Shown piece by piece: positions 1 to 8,795 of a DNA stretch of 64,000 nucleotides. Position 1 is the stretch's first letter, and each line of letters begins with the position of its first letter. Below the pieces are notes generated by a model that saw only the letters and a list, made by a program, of their open reading frames with translations, had not been told where the DNA came from and did not search any database. The position numbers were made by a program, and so were the translations under genes. The stretch comes from Sanguibacter suaedae (lineage in GTDB: Bacteria > Actinomycetota > Actinomycetes > Actinomycetales > Cellulomonadaceae), in the NCBI RefSeq assembly GCF_016342785.1, contig NZ_JAEINH010000001.1, positions 1 to 64,000 of the forward strand, given 5' to 3'.

Positions 1-41
1 GCCGCCGTGGCCGTGCGGAGCGTGGGACGTGTCGTGAGCAT
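1..41 (-). CDS. Start of a further gene of the exopolysaccharide operon (partial)
   Basis: An ATG on the minus strand overlaps the TGA stop of the preceding HlyD-like gene (ATGA), the same coupling as between that gene and the glycosyltransferase before it. Only about 13 codons (MLTTRPTLRT...) lie in the window, so no function can be given. The repeated ATGA coupling suggests a third cistron of the same operon. The start is inferred from coupling only. Confidence 0.45.
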   Translation of the reverse strand, partial: MLTTRPTLRTATA

Positions 42-772
42 CAGACCCCGATCTTGCGGAGGAAGGCGGTGGCGCTCTCCTCGAGGCCGGCCATGATCCC
101 GTCGTCGCGGAGCTCGACGCTCGCGACGACGGGCGCGCCGGGCATCATGAGCCCGTTGCTGTTCCCGCGGACGAGCTCGTCGCTGGTGACGCGGATCATG
201 GACTCGGCGCGTCCTGCGGTGGTCCGCACGTCGATGCGGTCCACGGTCCCGACGATCTCCTGCTGGTCGGGCAGCACGACCGTGACCGTCGCGCCGGTCT
301 CGATGCGCTCGTAGTCCGTGGGGTCCAGGGAGAACTCGGCGCTCACGTAGAGCGAGTCCTCGCGCTCGACGGTGGCGAGGACGGCCCCGGCCTGGACGAA
401 CGCTCCCTGGTCGGCGACGAGGTCGGTGACGATGCCGGACTCGGGTGCCACGAAGGTCATGGTGCCGTCGGTCTCGACGCTGAAGGGTGCGGCGTCGGCG
501 CGGACGAGCCCGATGGCGAGGTCGTGGGCGAGCGCCTGGCTCTGGACGGAGACGATGGCGTCACCGGCGGTGACGGTGTCGCCTTCCTGGACGAACTGCT
601 CGACGACGGTCCCTGCGTAGTCGGTGCCGACCTGGACCTCGAGGGCGGCGATGGAGGCGCTGGCGGAGGACACCTGGGTGATGCGCCGGTTGAGGACGAT
701 CGTGAAGGCGGCGACGACCGCCAGGACGAGGACGAGGCCGATGGCCACGCGCAGACGGTTGGGCCAGGTCAT
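41..772 (-). CDS. HlyD-like membrane-fusion / periplasmic adaptor protein
   Basis: A 243-residue protein with one N-terminal membrane segment (about residues 8-27) and an extracytoplasmic part of two short beta-rich segments resembling lipoyl/biotinyl-like half domains (around residues 48-80 and 105-135: VQEGDTVTAGD, FVAPESGIV), then a beta-barrel-like segment. This is the membrane-fusion (HlyD/BcsB-accessory) type that works beside exporters. It starts with ATG inside the stop of the glycosyltransferase gene (4-base overlap), so the two are translationally coupled and probably act together in assembling or exporting a polysaccharide at the membrane. An ABC-type efflux role is less likely because no ATPase is adjacent. 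Confidence 0.75.
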   Translation of the reverse strand: MTWPNRLRVAIGLVLVLAVVAAFTIVLNRRITQVSSASASIAALEVQVGTDYAGTVVEQFVQEGDTVTAGDAIVSVQSQALAHDLAIGLVRADAAPFSVETDGTMTFVAPESGIVTDLVADQGAFVQAGAVLATVEREDSLYVSAEFSLDPTDYERIETGATVTVVLPDQQEIVGTVDRIDVRTTAGRAESMIRVTSDELVRGNSNGLMMPGAPVVASVELRDDGIMAGLEESATAFLRKIGV

Positions 773-2577
773 CGGGCACCTCCGGTGGGGGAAAGGTCGG
801 ACGAGGCCGTGGCCTCGGTGGGGGCGGGTCGGTCGCCGAGGACGCGGCGGGCGCGGCGCGACGCGCGCTTCTCGGCGCGGGCGGCCTGGGCGATCTCGCG
901 GGCCTCGCGAGTCGCGGAGAGCAGGAAACCACCGAGGATCAGGGTGTTGGTGGCGTTCCAGGCGAGCGCGAGGCTGAAGGTCCCGTCGTTCCAGTCCTTC
1001 CAGCCGCCGACGGCGGTGGTGAGGAGCAGGAACCAGAAGAACAGCACCTGCGGGACCATGTAGTTGAACGGTGAGGTGGCGCGGCCGGCGCGGCCGGTGA
1101 CGTGCCAGCTCTGCTCCTTGCGGCAGATCGCGTTCCACAGGGCCTTCGTGTAGATGGGGAAGGACACGGTGGCGAGCATGAGGACCTCCCACCGGAAGGA
1201 TCCGAGCGTGAAGAACGCGATGGCGATCTGCATGACGTAGAACCCGGCGTAGTAGAGGAACCAGGTCCCGGTCCCGATGGTGAGGTTCATCGGGGTGAGG
1301 TCGAAGAAGATCTGCAGCGGTGGCACGAGGAGCAGGAGGAGCGGGCAGATTCCGGCGAGGTAGTGGGTCGCGGTGACCGTGTACTGGAGCCGCTGGTCCA
1401 TGGTGAGGTTGCGTCGCGGGGACAGCGGGTTGTGCTGGAGCATGATCTCGAACCCGCCGGTGGCCCAGCGCAGCTGCTGCTTGGCGTAGGCCTCGACGGT
1501 CTCGGGGGTGTCCCCGACGGCGAGCTCCATGGGGATGTAGATGGAGCGCCAGCCGCGTTCGTGGAGCATGAGCGACGTCCACACGTCCTCGGACTTGGAG
1601 TCGGTGTGCATGCCGCCGATGTCGTTGATGGCCTTGCGGCGGAAGATGACGTTGGTCCCGACGCAGAACGCGGCGTTGAACCTGTTGCGGCCCGGCTGGA
1701 TGAACCGGTAAAAGACGGCCTGCATGTAGCCGGCGCCGCGGGAGATGACGTTGTTGAGGTTGCCATACACCTGGGGTGTCTGGACGAAGGCGACGCGCTC
1801 GTCGACGAAGAAGGGCACGGTCTCGACGAGGAAGCTCGGCTTGGGCACGAAGTCGGCGTCGAAGATGACGAAGTAGTCGCCGCGGCTCAGGGCGAGGGCG
1901 TGGTTGACGTTCCCGGCCTTGGCGCCGTTGCTGGACAGGCGGCGCACGTAGCGGGCGCCGAGCTCTGCGGCGAGGTCGCGGACGTCGTCGGACCGGCCGT
2001 CGTCGAGGACCCACACGGTGTGCCGTCCGCGCATGGCGACGGCTGCGGTGACGGTCTTGCGGATGGTCTCGAGCGGCTCGCCGTAGGTGGTGATGAAGAC
2101 GTCGACGACGACGGGCTTGTCCTGGAGGAACAGCGTCCAGTCCTGGGGCCGGTCCTCGGTGCCGTCGCGGATGATGTCCGCGACGTCGTGGAGGCGGTCC
2201 TGCGCGTGGTAGAAGGCGAAGTCCCGAGGGTTGTAGCTGCTCGAGAGGATGGTCCACATGGCGAGGAGCGCCTGGACCACGAGGATGGTCTCCGCGGTGA
2301 TGACGAGCGCGTAGGGCAGCGGGTCGCCGATGTTGCGCGGGTTGAGGAGGAAGACGGAGTAGGCGAGGACGCCGAGGGTCGCGAGGAGCACGAGCATCAT
2401 GAGCGACGGCGAGTGTCCGCCGGGCGCGGTGGTGCTGTCCTCGGGCGCGGCGGAGCTGGGCTGGGCGTCGTCGACACCGAGGGCGACCCGGAGACGCTCC
2501 TGGTCGGCCATGGTCTTGGACGTCAGCTCGCTGCGGCGCGGCGTGACGACGAGTCTTTCGAATTCTGAGATGGCCAC
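769..2577 (-). CDS. Processive family 2 glycosyltransferase (cellulose/polysaccharide synthase-like)
   Basis: Membrane-embedded polysaccharide synthase of the BcsA type, 602 residues. Two membrane segments (about 58-78 and 88-112) precede a cytoplasmic GT-A domain with the hallmarks DDG (192-194), KAGN (220-223), DAD (240-242), a SED motif (329-331, in place of the usual TED) and QQLRW (367-371), followed by about four more membrane segments to residue 553. It should polymerise a sugar nucleotide and extrude the chain. No PilZ c-di-GMP domain follows: the tail is only a short basic/Thr-Pro stretch. The start is taken as GTG with AGGGGGG seven bases upstream; the frame stays open further upstream to about 2832, but those residues look non-coding. 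It leads the operon with the HlyD-like gene. Confidence 0.88.
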   Translation of the reverse strand: MAISEFERLVVTPRRSELTSKTMADQERLRVALGVDDAQPSSAAPEDSTTAPGGHSPSLMMLVLLATLGVLAYSVFLLNPRNIGDPLPYALVITAETILVVQALLAMWTILSSSYNPRDFAFYHAQDRLHDVADIIRDGTEDRPQDWTLFLQDKPVVVDVFITTYGEPLETIRKTVTAAVAMRGRHTVWVLDDGRSDDVRDLAAELGARYVRRLSSNGAKAGNVNHALALSRGDYFVIFDADFVPKPSFLVETVPFFVDERVAFVQTPQVYGNLNNVISRGAGYMQAVFYRFIQPGRNRFNAAFCVGTNVIFRRKAINDIGGMHTDSKSEDVWTSLMLHERGWRSIYIPMELAVGDTPETVEAYAKQQLRWATGGFEIMLQHNPLSPRRNLTMDQRLQYTVTATHYLAGICPLLLLLVPPLQIFFDLTPMNLTIGTGTWFLYYAGFYVMQIAIAFFTLGSFRWEVLMLATVSFPIYTKALWNAICRKEQSWHVTGRAGRATSPFNYMVPQVLFFWFLLLTTAVGGWKDWNDGTFSLALAWNATNTLILGGFLLSATREAREIAQAARAEKRASRRARRVLGDRPAPTEATASSDLSPTGGAR

Positions 2578-3088
2578 TGTGGCCCCCCTGACTGGATCGG
2601 GCTCCCGGGGGAGCGAGACAGCGGGTGGGGACGGCGGCGGCACTGGCGACGTCTGGACGGCGGGGGGCGCTTCCCGGTCTTGCGGATCGGCGCCCGACCG
2701 CGTGCGGTCGAGGGTGAACTTGCGGACGGATGGCCCGGACGGAGTGCGCCCTGAGCCGGACCACTTCAACGTAGCCGCGTTATTCGCGGCGATCTCCGGG
2801 ACAGCATGTGACGACGCGCACGTGGAGCACAAGGGGGTGCTCCTGTTAACCTTCGCCCGCTCCGAGCCACCTGGTCACCCGCTGGCGGCGCTCCCGGGGC
2901 CGGTCGTGAACACGATTCCAGGGGCAGTGACCAGGGACTTCACCCGGATGAAAAAGGGCCCGGGTCCGCTGCTCCGCGGACCCGGGCCCACCCTCGACGG
3001 GGCCTTGAAGGCGTTCTCATGACTGACAGGATTTACGTGGTGTTCACGTGATGATGTGGAAAACCGTCCACCTGATGGACTGGTGACG
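2578..3088. other. Intergenic region upstream of the glycosyltransferase operon
   Basis: No convincing gene lies here. It holds a small inverted repeat, GGAGCAC-6-GTGCTCC, at 2824-2843 that could be an operator or leader hairpin for the glycosyltransferase operon, and the terminator described separately at 2951-2989. Codon use and the occurrence of in-frame stops argue against a coding sequence on either strand. Confidence 0.5.
2951..2989 (-). terminator. Rho-independent terminator of the F420-type oxidoreductase gene
   Basis: A perfect 14-bp stem (GGGCCCGGGTCCGC and its complement, 2956-2989) closes a 6-base loop and is followed on the minus strand by five T residues (AAAAA on the plus strand at 2951-2955). 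It sits about 100 bases downstream of the minus-strand oxidoreductase gene and insulates the glycosyltransferase operon from it. Confidence 0.85.
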
Positions 3089-4012
3089 TCATCCCAGCTG
3101 TGGTATGACGCTCTCCGCGACGAGGTCGAGATGCTCGAGGTCGGCCAGATCGAGCACCTGGAGATAGACGCGCGACGCCCCCTGGGCGGCGACGCGACGC
3201 AGCGTCTCGGCCGCCTCGTCGACCGTCCCGGCGACCCCGTGCTCGCGGAGCTCCTGCGGGTCCCGCCCGATGGCCTCCGCGCGACGCACGAACTCGGCCT
3301 CGTCCCGTCCGACGCACAGGACGAGCGCGGCGGAGTACACGAGCTCGTCGGCGGGCCGCCCCGCCTCCTCGCACACCGCCCGGACGCGCCCGAACATGCC
3401 GCCGATCTCGTCGATCTCGGGGAACGCCGCGTTGTACTCCGTCGCGAAGCGGGCGGCGAGCGCCGGGGTGCGGCGCGGTCCGTTGCCGCCGACGATGACG
3501 GGCACGCGCGGCTGGACGGGCTTGGGCAGGGCCGGGGAGTCGGTGAGCGTGTAGTGGGTCCCCTCGAAGGTGTATCTCTCCCCCACGGGTGTGCCCCACA
3601 GGCCGGTGATGACCTCGAGCTGTTCCTCGAGGATCCCGAACCGCTTGGCGGGGAACGGCACGCCGTAGGCCTCGTGCTCGCGGGCGAACCACCCGGCGCC
3701 GAGACCGAGCTCGGCGCGGCCGCCGCTCATCTGGTCGACCTGGGCGACCTGCACGGCGAGCAGACCGGGGTGGCGGAACGTCGCGGACGTGACGAGGGTG
3801 CCGAGCTTGATGGTGCTGGTCTCGCGGGCGAGCCCGGCGAGGGTGAGCCAGGCGTCGGTGGGGCCGGGGAGGCCTTCGCCGTCGCCCATGGCGAGGAAGT
3901 GGTCGGAGCGGAAGAACGCGTCGAACCCGAGGCGCTCGGTGGCCTGGGCGACGGCGAGGAGCTGGTCGTACGTGGCGCCCTGCTGGGGCTCGGTGAAGAT
4001 CCTGAGGTCCAT
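3089..4012 (-). CDS. LLM-class F420-dependent oxidoreductase
   Basis: A 307-residue luciferase-like monooxygenase-fold protein. The N-terminus (MDLRIFTEPQQGATYDQ), the SDHF motif after the second strand, the GLGAGW motif in the middle and VIVGGNGPRRT further on are typical of the actinobacterial F420-binding subfamily (TIGR03560-like). Such enzymes transfer hydride between coenzyme F420 and an organic substrate; the substrate cannot be read from the sequence. The start ATG is well placed, and the gene has its own strong terminator downstream. It may share a transcript with the unknown gene 40 bases upstream (4053-5345). Confidence 0.85.
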   Translation of the reverse strand: MDLRIFTEPQQGATYDQLLAVAQATERLGFDAFFRSDHFLAMGDGEGLPGPTDAWLTLAGLARETSTIKLGTLVTSATFRHPGLLAVQVAQVDQMSGGRAELGLGAGWFAREHEAYGVPFPAKRFGILEEQLEVITGLWGTPVGERYTFEGTHYTLTDSPALPKPVQPRVPVIVGGNGPRRTPALAARFATEYNAAFPEIDEIGGMFGRVRAVCEEAGRPADELVYSAALVLCVGRDEAEFVRRAEAIGRDPQELREHGVAGTVDEAAETLRRVAAQGASRVYLQVLDLADLEHLDLVAESVIPQLG

Positions 4013-4052
4013 GGCTCCACCCTAGGCACGCCGGGCGGGGTGCGCCGCGTGC

Positions 4053-5345
4053 TCAGCGGGGGTCGAGGCCTCGCATGCGTCGGGGGACGGCCATGTCGGC
4101 GACCGTGACGACGGCCGCCACCACGCCGGCCCAGCCGGCGGCGCGGCGCACGAGGTGGGTGCCCCTGCCCGTGCGGGCCGTTGCACCACCCGTCGTCGTC
4201 CCCGGGTGCCGCAGGAGCACGGCGGCCGCCGCGACGGACAGCGCGAGCTCGGCGGCGGACAGCACCCAGTAGGCGGCGGGGCGGTGGATCCACAGGCGCT
4301 GGAGGTCGTTGAGGCGCCCGGGTTCCGTGGGGTCGGTGGTGAGGGTGGACCACACGGTCCGGGCGAACGGCTGCGGCTCGACGCGCCGGGCTCCGGGGAG
4401 CTCGGCGGCGCTGAGCCACCCCTCGGCGACCTCGGCGGCCTCCTCGGGCAGGCCGAGGATGCGCAGGACGGTGGTGAAGGGGTCGTCGGCGTCGGGAGCG
4501 CGGAGGAGCCGGGCGAGGGCGACCGCCTCCTCCTGACCGAGACCGAAGGCCTCGACGATCGCGTCGGTGTCGGCCTGGGGCGGTTCGAACCGGTCGAACA
4601 CGAGGGAGAACACCTCGGCGTCAGGGGCCTGCCCGGCGGACGGGTCCACGCGGGACCATGCGGGTCCCCACTCGTGGGCGGCGACGACCTCACCGTCGCG
4701 GACCACCCCGAGGCGCCGCCACGGGCCGTGCCGCTCCAGTCCGAGGGTGGGTGTGCTCGACGTGTAGGCGGCGACGTCGGCGAGGTCCGCGGACGGGTCG
4801 ACGCCCGCCACGACGGACACGCCGTCGACCTGCGCGAACCACAGCGCCTCCTGGGTGAGGTGCGCGAGGTGGGGTGCGTCGGTGGAGCGCAGGCCGGCGC
4901 TCACCACGGCGCCGCACCGGCTCTCGATGACGAGCCCGATCTCCTCCGCGCCGGGCGTCTCGGCGGGGATGTCGAAGTCCTCGCCGACGAGGCACTCGAC
5001 GTCGATGGCACGCGACAGGTACGTGGCGACGTCCTCGCCGGGGAGCGTGGGGAACGGACCACGGACGGGGTTCTCGTCGGGCGCCCAGCGCAGGACACGC
5101 CCGTCGTTCCAGCCGACCGTGCGGGCGACGACCCAGCCGGGGGCACCCAGGACGGCCCCGTCGATGGCCTCGGCGGGGACACCGAGCTGGACGAGGACGT
5201 CGGACACCTCCTCGACGGTGGCGGCCGGCACGTGCCGGATGGCCTCGTCGGACAGACGCCGTTCACCGCGCGGGTCGCGGGGAGCGACCGCGATGTACAT
5301 GGGGACGAGCGTCAGCAGGTCGGGGTCGGTGGAGACGTCGTGCAT
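4053..5345 (-). CDS. Protein of unknown function with C-terminal membrane segments
   Basis: A 430-residue protein with no family I recognise. Most of it is a soluble, acidic region; the last ~75 residues hold two hydrophobic segments (about 353-372 and 398-417) separated by a Gly/Thr/Arg-rich loop, and it ends with a short basic tail. The start was placed at ATG (MHDVSTDPD) because residues further upstream are Arg/Pro-rich shadow translation and would run into the divergent flavoprotein promoter. The last two-segment region suggests a tail-anchored membrane protein. It lies 40 bases upstream of the F420-type oxidoreductase, on the same strand. Confidence 0.7.
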   Translation of the reverse strand: MHDVSTDPDLLTLVPMYIAVAPRDPRGERRLSDEAIRHVPAATVEEVSDVLVQLGVPAEAIDGAVLGAPGWVVARTVGWNDGRVLRWAPDENPVRGPFPTLPGEDVATYLSRAIDVECLVGEDFDIPAETPGAEEIGLVIESRCGAVVSAGLRSTDAPHLAHLTQEALWFAQVDGVSVVAGVDPSADLADVAAYTSSTPTLGLERHGPWRRLGVVRDGEVVAAHEWGPAWSRVDPSAGQAPDAEVFSLVFDRFEPPQADTDAIVEAFGLGQEEAVALARLLRAPDADDPFTTVLRILGLPEEAAEVAEGWLSAAELPGARRVEPQPFARTVWSTLTTDPTEPGRLNDLQRLWIHRPAAYWVLSAAELALSVAAAAVLLRHPGTTTGGATARTGRGTHLVRRAAGWAGVVAAVVTVADMAVPRRMRGLDPR

Positions 5346-5452
5346 GAGACGAGTCTCACACAGGGTGGGCCGCGAGGGGCAAAGGTCCCGGTCAGGGCGC
5401 GGCGCGCGTCGTCCGCGGTGCGGCTCGCGCCACGCGCGAGCACCATGGGTGC

Positions 5453-6967
5453 ATGACACACGAGGCACGGACGGACCAGACCGACGAGCTCACCTACGAC
5501 GTGGTCGTCGTCGGGGCGGGAGCCGTCGGCGAGAACGCGGCGGACAGGGCGGGGCGCACGGGGCTGAGCGTCGCCGTCGTCGAGGACGAGCTGGTGGGTG
5601 GGGAGTGCTCGTACTGGGCGTGCATGCCGTCCAAGGCGCTGCTGCGGCCGGGCGCGGTGCTCGAGGCGGCGCGGCGCGTGCCCGGGGCCGCGGGGCTCGT
5701 GCCGCAGGACCGCGTCCCGCGGGTCGACGTCGCGTCGACCCTCGGACGGCGCGACTCCTTCGCGTCGCAGTGGGACGACGCGAGCCAGGTCGAGTGGCTC
5801 GACGGCGCGGGCATCACGCTGGTGCGGGGGCGTGCCCGCCTCGTCGGACCGCGACGGCTCGAGGTCACCGGGGCCGACGGCAGCACGCGCACGCTCGTGG
5901 CGCGGTGCGCGGTGGTCCTCGCGACGGGGAGCGTCCCCACCATCCCCGACGTCGACGGCCTCGCTGCTGCCCTGCCGTGGACGAGCCGGGAGGCCACGGC
6001 GGCGCAGGACGTCCCGCGGCGCCTGGCGATCATCGGTGGCGGGGTGGTGGCCGTGGAGATGGCCACGGCGTTCAGCGACCTCGGGAGCGCGGTGACGCTG
6101 CTCGTGCGGGGCGACCGCCTGCTGCCGGGCACGGAACCGTTCGTGAGCGACGCCCTCGTCGCGTCGCTGCGCGACCTGGGGGTCGACGTCCGGCTGGGCA
6201 CGCAGGCCACCTCGGTGCGGCGCGAGACGACGGCGGAGGCCGGGCCCGCCGGGGAGGTGCACCTGCGGCTCGACGGGTCGGGGTCGGTGCTCGTGGCCGA
6301 CGAGGTCCTCGTCGCAGCGGGTCGCCGGCCGGCGACCGCGGGCCTGGGGCTGGACACGGTGGGGCTGACCGCGGACGACCCCGACGCCGGTCCGCACCTC
6401 GAGGTGGACGACGCGATGCAGGTGCAGGGCGTCGACGGCGGGTGGCTCTTCGCAGCTGGTGACGCCGCGGGGCGTGTAGCGACCACGCACCAGGGCAAGT
6501 ACGAGGCGCGCGTCGTCGGCGACGTCATCGCGGCCCGCTTCGGGGACTCCGACGAGGCGGCGGAGGACGGCGCAAGGGCGTGGTCGAGGTTCCGGGCGAC
6601 GGCGGACCACGAGGCCGTCCCCCAGGTCGTGTTCACACGCCCCGAGGTGGCGGCGGTGGGGCTCACGGAGGCCGCGGCCCGCGATGCCGGGTACACGGTG
6701 CGCACGGTGCGGTACGACCTCGGCTCGGTGGCGGGCACGGCCGTCAACGGCGACGGGACGGAGGGCACGGCGCAGCTGGTCCTCGACGAGGACCGCGGCG
6801 TGGTGCTGGGTGCGACGTTCGTGGGCCCGGACGTCGCCGAGCTCCTCCACGCGGCGACGATCGCCGTCGTCGGGCAGGTCCCGCTCGACCGGCTGTGGCA
6901 CGCCGTGCCCGCCTACCCCACGGTCTCCGAGGTGTGGTTGAGACTCCTGGAGACCGCGGGGCTCTGA
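5453..6967 (+). CDS. Pyridine nucleotide-disulfide oxidoreductase-like flavoprotein lacking the catalytic His
   Basis: A 504-residue class I flavoprotein disulfide reductase relative (dihydrolipoamide dehydrogenase/mercuric reductase family). FAD-binding GAGAVG is at 21-26, the redox pair C52-x4-C57 lies in GGECSYWACMPSK, an NAD(P)-binding IIGGGVVAVE follows near residue 195, and the FAD-contacting AAGDAAG near 340. In true members the dimerisation domain ends in a HPTxSE motif whose His-Glu dyad takes part in catalysis; here it reads YPTVSE (Tyr488, Glu493). The Cys pair is intact, so electron transfer is possible but substrate specificity must differ from lipoamide dehydrogenase. It stands alone, divergent from the unknown gene at 4053-5345. 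Confidence 0.85.
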   Translation: MTHEARTDQTDELTYDVVVVGAGAVGENAADRAGRTGLSVAVVEDELVGGECSYWACMPSKALLRPGAVLEAARRVPGAAGLVPQDRVPRVDVASTLGRRDSFASQWDDASQVEWLDGAGITLVRGRARLVGPRRLEVTGADGSTRTLVARCAVVLATGSVPTIPDVDGLAAALPWTSREATAAQDVPRRLAIIGGGVVAVEMATAFSDLGSAVTLLVRGDRLLPGTEPFVSDALVASLRDLGVDVRLGTQATSVRRETTAEAGPAGEVHLRLDGSGSVLVADEVLVAAGRRPATAGLGLDTVGLTADDPDAGPHLEVDDAMQVQGVDGGWLFAAGDAAGRVATTHQGKYEARVVGDVIAARFGDSDEAAEDGARAWSRFRATADHEAVPQVVFTRPEVAAVGLTEAAARDAGYTVRTVRYDLGSVAGTAVNGDGTEGTAQLVLDEDRGVVLGATFVGPDVAELLHAATIAVVGQVPLDRLWHAVPAYPTVSEVWLRLLETAGL

Positions 6968-6973
6968 GCCGGG

Positions 6974-7987
6974 TCAGCCGAGGGCGGAGTCCGACGAGAA
7001 GACGAGGCCCAGGGTGATGGTCCCGTCGGCCAGCGCCTGCTTGGTGAGGGGGCCTCCGGCGTCGAGCGACGTGAACTCCGCGACGTCGATGCCGTAGGTC
7101 TCCTCGAGACCGAGCCCGCAGAAGGTGCGCTCGGGGCACTCCGGCGGGCCGCCCAGGACGATCCCGCCGCAGCTCGCGGCGAGGTCGGAGAGGGTCGCGA
7201 CGTCGTGCTCCTCCGCGAAACCGGCGGTGACCGCGAAGGCGTTCTGGTTCTGCGCGTCGGACGGGGTGCCGACGGCGATCCCTGCGGCGTCGGTGAGGAG
7301 GGTCAACCCGGACATCGTCGCGGTGAGGTCCGTCGTGGCGACCGTCTCGGCGTCGGGGCCGTTCTCCCGGAGGTTGAGGAACTCGGTGAGGGTGCTCACG
7401 TACTCGGGGACGACGGTGACGGCGCCCGACTCGAGGTCCGCGAGGTACAGCTCCCGGTTCCCGACGTCCTGGACGGTGGCGTCGAACCCGGCGCTGTCGA
7501 GGACCTCGGCGTAGATGGCGGCGAGGGTGGCGCCCTCGGTGAAGTTCTGCGACCCGACGACGACGGACGCACCGCCGCCGACGTCGGCCGGGGAGTCGAG
7601 GCCCTGCTCGGCGACGAACGCCTCCGCGGCCTGCGCGGACGTCTGGCGGTCCACCTCGACGGCGGCGTTGAGCGCCACGAGCGCGGGGGTGTCGAGGACG
7701 GCGGAGACGGTGTCGAGGACCTCGAGCAGCTCGGGGTTCTCGGCGACGGCCTCGGCGTTCACGGCAGGGATGACGTTCTCGGGGTTCTGGAGGTTCATGT
7801 CGTCCTCGAGGGCGACGAGGCCCTCGCCGGGCACCGCCTCGCAGGTCTCGAGGTCCGAACCGCCCGCGGACGCGGTGGTGGGTGCGGGGCCGCCGGAGGA
7901 GCCGGGGTCGCCGCAGGAGGACAGGACGAGCGCGAGCCCCAGGGCCGCGGACGCGACCGCGAGGGACTGTGGACGGTGGGTGCGCAT
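6974..7987 (-). CDS. Glycine betaine/osmolyte ABC transporter substrate-binding lipoprotein (apparently circularly permuted)
   Basis: A 337-residue lipoprotein: signal peptide with lipobox LSSC (Cys25), then a solute-binding domain of the OpuAC/OsmF type. The order of conserved blocks is unusual. The block normally at the C-terminus (LVALEDDMNLQNPENVIPAV, about 57-77, with the following helices to 130) comes first, and the block that normally opens the mature protein (VVVGSQNFTEG, 142-152; VVPEY, 192-196) comes second, with the protein ending at TLGLVFSSDSALG, where the LEDD block would usually follow. The binding lobes are probably all present. Last gene after two permeases; it should capture betaine, choline or a similar solute. 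Confidence 0.85.
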   Translation of the reverse strand: MRTHRPQSLAVASAALGLALVLSSCGDPGSSGGPAPTTASAGGSDLETCEAVPGEGLVALEDDMNLQNPENVIPAVNAEAVAENPELLEVLDTVSAVLDTPALVALNAAVEVDRQTSAQAAEAFVAEQGLDSPADVGGGASVVVGSQNFTEGATLAAIYAEVLDSAGFDATVQDVGNRELYLADLESGAVTVVPEYVSTLTEFLNLRENGPDAETVATTDLTATMSGLTLLTDAAGIAVGTPSDAQNQNAFAVTAGFAEEHDVATLSDLAASCGGIVLGGPPECPERTFCGLGLEETYGIDVAEFTSLDAGGPLTKQALADGTITLGLVFSSDSALG

Positions 7988-8084
7988 GATGGCTCCAGAC
8001 GTGAGGTCGACGACTCGTATTCGATCCTGGTCCACCCTCGTCGGCAACCGGTGGAGGGCGCGCGGAGGACCGCGGTGTGCGACG

Positions 8085-8795
8085 TCACGCGACGCGGACG
8101 CCTCGCAGGGGCCTGGGCGTCACGACGCGCTGGGCGACGGCGAGCACTCCTTCGAGGAGGAGGCAGAGGACGGCGATGAGGATTCCGCCGGCGATGACCT
8201 GCCCGTACCGCTGCAGCCCGAAGCCCTGGACGACGACCGTGCCGAGCCCGCCGCCGCCGACGAGGGCGGCGAGGGGGATGGTCGCGACGACCTGCACGGC
8301 GGCGGTGCGCAGCCCGGCTGCGACGAGCGGCAGCGCCAGGGGCAGCTCCACGGACGTCAGGACGCGCAGGCCGGACATGCCCATGCCACGGGCCGCGTCG
8401 CGGACGTCGGGCGGCACGCCGCGGACCCCGGCGTAGGTGTTGGCGAGGATGACGGGCAGCGCGAAGATCGCGGCCGCGAGGACGGTGGGCCGGTTGCCGA
8501 AGCCGACGCCCGTCGTCGCGAAGATGGTGAGGAGCGCGAAGGTGGGCAGCGCGCGGGAGACGTTCGCCGCGAGGACCGCGGCCGGGCCCGCCTGGATGCG
8601 GGGCCGCCTGCCCGTCGTCGACCCCTGCTCGCGGTGGCCGAGCCACACGCCGAGCGGGAGAGCGACGAGCGCCGCGAGCAGGACGGCGACGAGCGTCATG
8701 GTGAGGTGCTCGACGGTGCGGTCGAGGATGCCACCGCCACGCGTCCAGTTCCACGGGTCGTTGAGCCACACGACGGCTGCTGAGACGTCGTCCAT
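8085..8795 (-). CDS. Glycine betaine/osmolyte ABC transporter permease (OpuBB/ProW-like), second
   Basis: A 236-residue inner-membrane permease with about five membrane segments. The ABC-interaction loop is seen at DVRDAARGMGMSGLRVL, the EAA-type motif of this family, followed by the typical VELPLALPL and ATIPLAALVGGGGLG. It starts with ATG overlapping by one base the TGA of the preceding permease gene (TGATG), so the two subunits are probably made in equal amounts. The pair forms the channel of the importer served by the lipoprotein at 6974-7987 and the ATPase at 9524-10546. Confidence 0.9.
   Translation of the reverse strand: MDDVSAAVVWLNDPWNWTRGGGILDRTVEHLTMTLVAVLLAALVALPLGVWLGHREQGSTTGRRPRIQAGPAAVLAANVSRALPTFALLTIFATTGVGFGNRPTVLAAAIFALPVILANTYAGVRGVPPDVRDAARGMGMSGLRVLTSVELPLALPLVAAGLRTAAVQVVATIPLAALVGGGGLGTVVVQGFGLQRYGQVIAGGILIAVLCLLLEGVLAVAQRVVTPRPLRGVRVA

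Noticed and set aside
1102-2568. Long open frame on the plus strand opposite the glycosyltransferase gene
   Set aside because: The translation is Gly/Glu/Val/Asp-rich without any domain, and the opposite strand encodes a protein with complete family motifs. High GC makes such antisense frames common.
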